From contig JAJSAM010000060.1 of NCBI GenBank assembly GCA_024274785.1, positions 120,971-184,970 of the forward strand: a DNA stretch of 64,000 bases. Direction: 5' to 3'. Of the stretch, positions 61,907 to 64,000 are shown piece after piece (position 1 is the first letter of the stretch; each line of letters begins with the position of its first letter). The notes beneath the pieces are model-generated. The model did no database searches. It was given only the letters and a program-made list of their open reading frames with translations, and was not told the origin of the DNA. The translations under genes and the position numbers were made by a program. This DNA is from Planctomycetota bacterium (lineage in GTDB: Bacteria > Planctomycetota > JAJSAM01).

Positions 61907-62047
61907 CACACTCCTCCTCTCGGTCAGCGAGCCTCGTCCGCGCCTCGGACGAAGCCCCCCCCATCCCCCGGCGGCCATTTTACCGTTTTCCCCGCCGGTT
62001 GGTTACCTGCTTTGCCGCGCCACCCGCCCGCGCCCCGGAATCAAAGG

Positions 62048-62073
62048 AGCGCCCCTTCGCGCGAAAGGGCGCT
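62048..62073 (-). terminator. Terminator-like hairpin after the octahaem cytochrome
   Basis: An 11-bp stem with one mismatch (62048-62058 with 62063-62073) and a 4-nt loop lies 56 nt after the TAG at 62129. On the minus strand it is followed by CCTTTGATT, only a weak T-tract. Confidence 0.55.
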
Positions 62074-62128
62074 CGATGGTATCAGGCCTTCGTCATGGAC
62101 GCCGGCACCGGTGAGGATCGAGGTGTAT

Positions 62129-63580
62129 CTACGGCATCGGGAACGGGTTGGCGCTGTAACCCAGCCTGTCCCAGTCGAGGCCGCCGCTGCCGTGGCAATC
62201 GACGCACTCCCGGGCGTCCTCGTACGGAGCCACTTCGTGGTTGACGGTGAGGTACATGATGGTGTCCACGAAGCCCCAGTCACCCGAGTAGGGCAGGTTC
62301 GTGTAGGCCGCGCCGTCCCGCAGGGCCAGATCCCAGTCCCAGGTGCCCCAGTAGGGGTTGGGGCCGCCAGCGGTGCCGAAGAGGTGCGGGCTGAGGATCC
62401 GCTGATTGGTCATGTCCGCGGGCTGGTTCCCGATCATCTTCTTGAACGGGTAGAGCTTGGCGCCTTCGGTGTCGATGTTCGCCGTGGGAGCGGCGAGGAC
62501 GACCGGAGTGGTGGTCCAGGTGTCGTTCTGGCCGATCACCATCCGGTTCCACTCGTGGGAGTACCAGAGGATCTCCGGCTCGACGTCCAGTTTCCAGACG
62601 AAGTCACCCTTCAGCTTGTCGTAGTCCGGCTTCCCGGTGATCGGGTCGATGACCGGAACGCGGTTCTCGTCGCCGGCGGTCTCCCAGTACCACTCGGTCT
62701 TGGTGGCGTTCACGCGGGCGAAGGTCGGGATGTGGCAGGTCTGGCAGGCGACCTTGTCCAGGTGATTGTCGTAGGTGCCGCTGTGGCCGTTGTCGGCATG
62801 GATCGTGCTGCTGCTGTGACAGTCGGTGCAGTCGACCGCACCTTCGGCTTCCGAGTGGAGGCCCTGACCGGCGATCTCGTGGTCAGCGGTCTCGTGGCAC
62901 TCCTGGCAGTTCATGTTCTGACGGTTGATATCCATGTGGACATCGGTCTCGTGCGTCGCGGTGTAAAGGCTCTGGGACAGGTCGCCGTGCTTGATGTTGT
63001 CGCCGCCGCCCGCATTGCGGTGACACTCGAGGCAGTTCCGACGCCCCGGCATTCCCTTGTCGGTGCTCCGGGCGATCGCCTGCAGATCGAGATCCGCAAC
63101 CGGCTGTCCACCGTTCGGCTTGTCCTTCGCGTAGGTCCCGGTCTGATCGTGGCAGATCAGGCAATCGATCGCGCTGGCATCGCTGTGGTCGAAAGTGTCG
63201 TCGACCCAACCGTAGCCGGCGTGACACTGGGTGCAGCGCCCCTCGTTGCTCGGAATCGAGATACAGAAGTTGTTGAGCAGGTCGGTCTTGCCGTGCGGCT
63301 CGTCACCCTGCCTCCCGACGATGGCATTCGGGGCGCCTTCCCAGTTCCAGTGGATGGAGCCCATCACCTCGTTCTCGGCGTCGGGGTGGCATCCGATCTG
63401 CGTACAGGTCGTCGCGTCGACGTACAGATTGGTCGCGAAGTAGTCATCGTGATCGACATACGTCGGCGGGGGGGGCTCCACCGGCCCGACGGGAGGGCAT
63501 GAACCTCCTCCTCCACCGCACCCGGCCGCGACGAGAAGGACCGATGCGGCCAGGATGGCCGGGATCCAGGTGCTCTTCAT
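62129..63580 (-). CDS. Octahaem cytochrome of the tetrathionate reductase (Otr) family
   Basis: A 483-residue lipoprotein (LLVAAGC, Cys20) with a GGGGSCPPVGPVEPPPP tether. It has seven CXXCH motifs plus one CTQIGCH (CX4CH) near the start. The spacing and linkers GSIHWNWEG, LLNNFCISIPSNEGRCTQCH, YGWVDDTFD and IDCLICHDQTGTY are those of octahaem tetrathionate reductase-type cytochromes, which reduce tetrathionate, nitrite or hydroxylamine in vitro. The true substrate here is unknown. The start at ATG 63580 follows AGGAGGAG; a longer frame starts inside the promoter. The tether is shared with the cytochrome at 1328-3040. Confidence 0.88.
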   Translation of the reverse strand: MKSTWIPAILAASVLLVAAGCGGGGGSCPPVGPVEPPPPTYVDHDDYFATNLYVDATTCTQIGCHPDAENEVMGSIHWNWEGAPNAIVGRQGDEPHGKTDLLNNFCISIPSNEGRCTQCHAGYGWVDDTFDHSDASAIDCLICHDQTGTYAKDKPNGGQPVADLDLQAIARSTDKGMPGRRNCLECHRNAGGGDNIKHGDLSQSLYTATHETDVHMDINRQNMNCQECHETADHEIAGQGLHSEAEGAVDCTDCHSSSTIHADNGHSGTYDNHLDKVACQTCHIPTFARVNATKTEWYWETAGDENRVPVIDPITGKPDYDKLKGDFVWKLDVEPEILWYSHEWNRMVIGQNDTWTTTPVVLAAPTANIDTEGAKLYPFKKMIGNQPADMTNQRILSPHLFGTAGGPNPYWGTWDWDLALRDGAAYTNLPYSGDWGFVDTIMYLTVNHEVAPYEDARECVDCHGSGGLDWDRLGYSANPFPMP

Positions 63581-63657
63581 CACAAATCTCCTCCTGCATG
63601 CTCGCAGCGCTTCACAGGCATGACCGGAACGGTCCGGCCACCTCACTGAACGGGGGA

Positions 63658-63685
63658 AATATATTGCCAATTGCACATATGGCAA
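63658..63685 (-). promoter_or_regulatory. Promoter with overlapping inverted repeat
   Basis: On the minus strand TTGCCA (63685-63680) and TATATT (63663-63658) are 16 bp apart. An inverted repeat ATTGCC-N12-GGCAAT (63663-63686) covers the -35 box and the spacer, a classic repressor or activator position. The predicted mRNA leader is about 70 nt. Confidence 0.55.
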
Positions 63686-63760
63686 TCCTATTCCGAGGGG
63701 TATCCGCGGAAAAGATTGCTCATATCGCAGTTAAGCCATATATTCAAGGGCCGCAAGCGC

Positions 63761-63789
63761 ATCGTAAGCAATGTTGTGCAAATCACTTA
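63761..63789. promoter_or_regulatory. Bipartite motif ATCGTAAG-N10-CAAATCACTTA, second copy
   Basis: Identical in both half-sites and spacing to 26566-26594 ahead of the response regulator. Here it lies 180-210 bp upstream of the octahaem cytochrome start, about 75 bp upstream of its predicted promoter. Confidence 0.45.
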
Positions 63790-63860
63790 CATCGCCGACC
63801 CCTCACGCCGGATCGTATGCGATCCAGGGAAGCCGCCCTCGGAGAGTCGGGTTGCGTCCT

Positions 63861-64000
63861 GGCGGGTTGTTGCGGTGACGAGGCGTATCTGAGGAGGCAG
63901 GCGTGGATGCAGCGCCAGGAAGACCGACGACGCGACGCCTTCCCATCTCGGAGGAGGTCTGACGCAGCGATGCGCCGCGACCGCCCCTCAGATCGTGTGC
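63861..64000. repeat. Inverted repeat R3, right copy
   Basis: Reverse complement of 59992-60131 at roughly 85% identity, cut by or ending at the window edge. See the left copy for anchors. Confidence 0.85.

Larger units (their letters stand above)
63581..64000. other. Upstream region of the octahaem cytochrome, with repeat R3
   Basis: No gene is seen to the window end. The AT-rich part (about 63655-63790) holds a promoter, an inverted repeat and the bipartite motif (listed separately). From 63861 to the end is the right R3 repeat, which may continue beyond the window. Confidence 0.6.

Noticed and set aside
63761..63789. Sigma-28 or sigma-54 promoter reading of the shared motif
   Set aside because: Spacing between the boxes does not fit sigma-28 (TAAA-N15-GCCGATAA) and the -24/-12 elements of sigma-54 are one base short and lack GG.

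Overview
This window is high-GC bacterial chromosome with mostly housekeeping content, densely packed and mainly on the minus strand. No single gene fixes the phylum. The combination fits Planctomycetota or a neighbouring uncultured lineage: an ECF sigma factor in an operon with Ser/Thr kinases, several kinase/FHA proteins, a PEP-CTERM-type sorting tail, ClpC with McsA/McsB, a YdjY-like lipoprotein, and many secreted proteins of unknown family. Multihaem cytochromes point to anaerobic or facultative respiration. This placement is inference; a 16S or concatenated-marker tree would decide it. The three tRNA genes encode their own CCA.

Layout. 1-9.5 kb: a duplicated-domain lipoprotein cut by the window edge, an octahaem lipoprotein cytochrome, an 11-haem/cytochrome b fusion, a small membrane protein, ilvE, a PilX-like pilus-associated protein and a BamE-like lipoprotein. 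9.5-24 kb: direct repeats, tRNA-Asp and tRNA-Val, a nucleotide-sugar dehydrogenase, a MITE-like element, an ECF sigma factor with a tiny partner, ylbF-like/clpB, pdxJ-dapA, an interrupted rsmD, a FlgM-like gene with a secreted TPR protein, a tRNA-binding protein-manA pair, nth, rluB, a possible small RNA, a truncated PEP-CTERM gene and tRNA-Arg. 24-36.6 kb: groESL behind a response regulator, two divergent paralogous secreted proteins, thiE, a histidine phosphatase-ligA pair, a GT2 synthase, and an AlgJ-like/AlgI-like (MBOAT) acylation pair.

36.8-41.7 kb is the most unusual part. An ECF sigma factor, a transmembrane Ser/Thr kinase and a transmembrane pseudokinase form an operon with two 4-nt stop/start overlaps. 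A membrane coiled-coil gene is divergent from it. The divergent promoter region carries the same bipartite motif in opposite orientations at identical spacing. The sigma factor has Thr where ECF factors usually have the first Asp of the region 2.2 acidic motif. I infer a phosphorylation-gated ECF system.

41.9-52.3 kb: an HD-GYP response regulator, an esterase, a glycosyltransferase, an FHA protein, purF, membrane and lipoproteins, a secreted lipoprotein with a RelA/SpoT-like fold whose 3' end runs into a dispersed repeat, and an M48 protease. 52.3-64 kb: clpC, a divergent Ser/Thr kinase, mcsB-mcsA (protein-arginine phosphorylation), murD, a PEGA lipoprotein, a DUF4177-like small protein, mntP, a GlsB-like protein and an octahaem cytochrome of the tetrathionate-reductase family.

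Themes. (1) Respiration: three multihaem cytochromes, two with near-identical lipoprotein tethers at opposite ends of the window. (2) Protein quality control: ClpB, ClpC, GroESL, McsAB and an M48 protease. (3) Phospho-signalling: two active-looking Ser/Thr kinases, one pseudokinase, FHA, receiver proteins and an arginine kinase. (4) Envelope glycans: nucleotide-sugar dehydrogenase, ManA, GT2 and GT4 enzymes, AlgI/AlgJ-like proteins, MurD. At least three dispersed repeat families lie between genes, some joined to gene ends or gene remnants.
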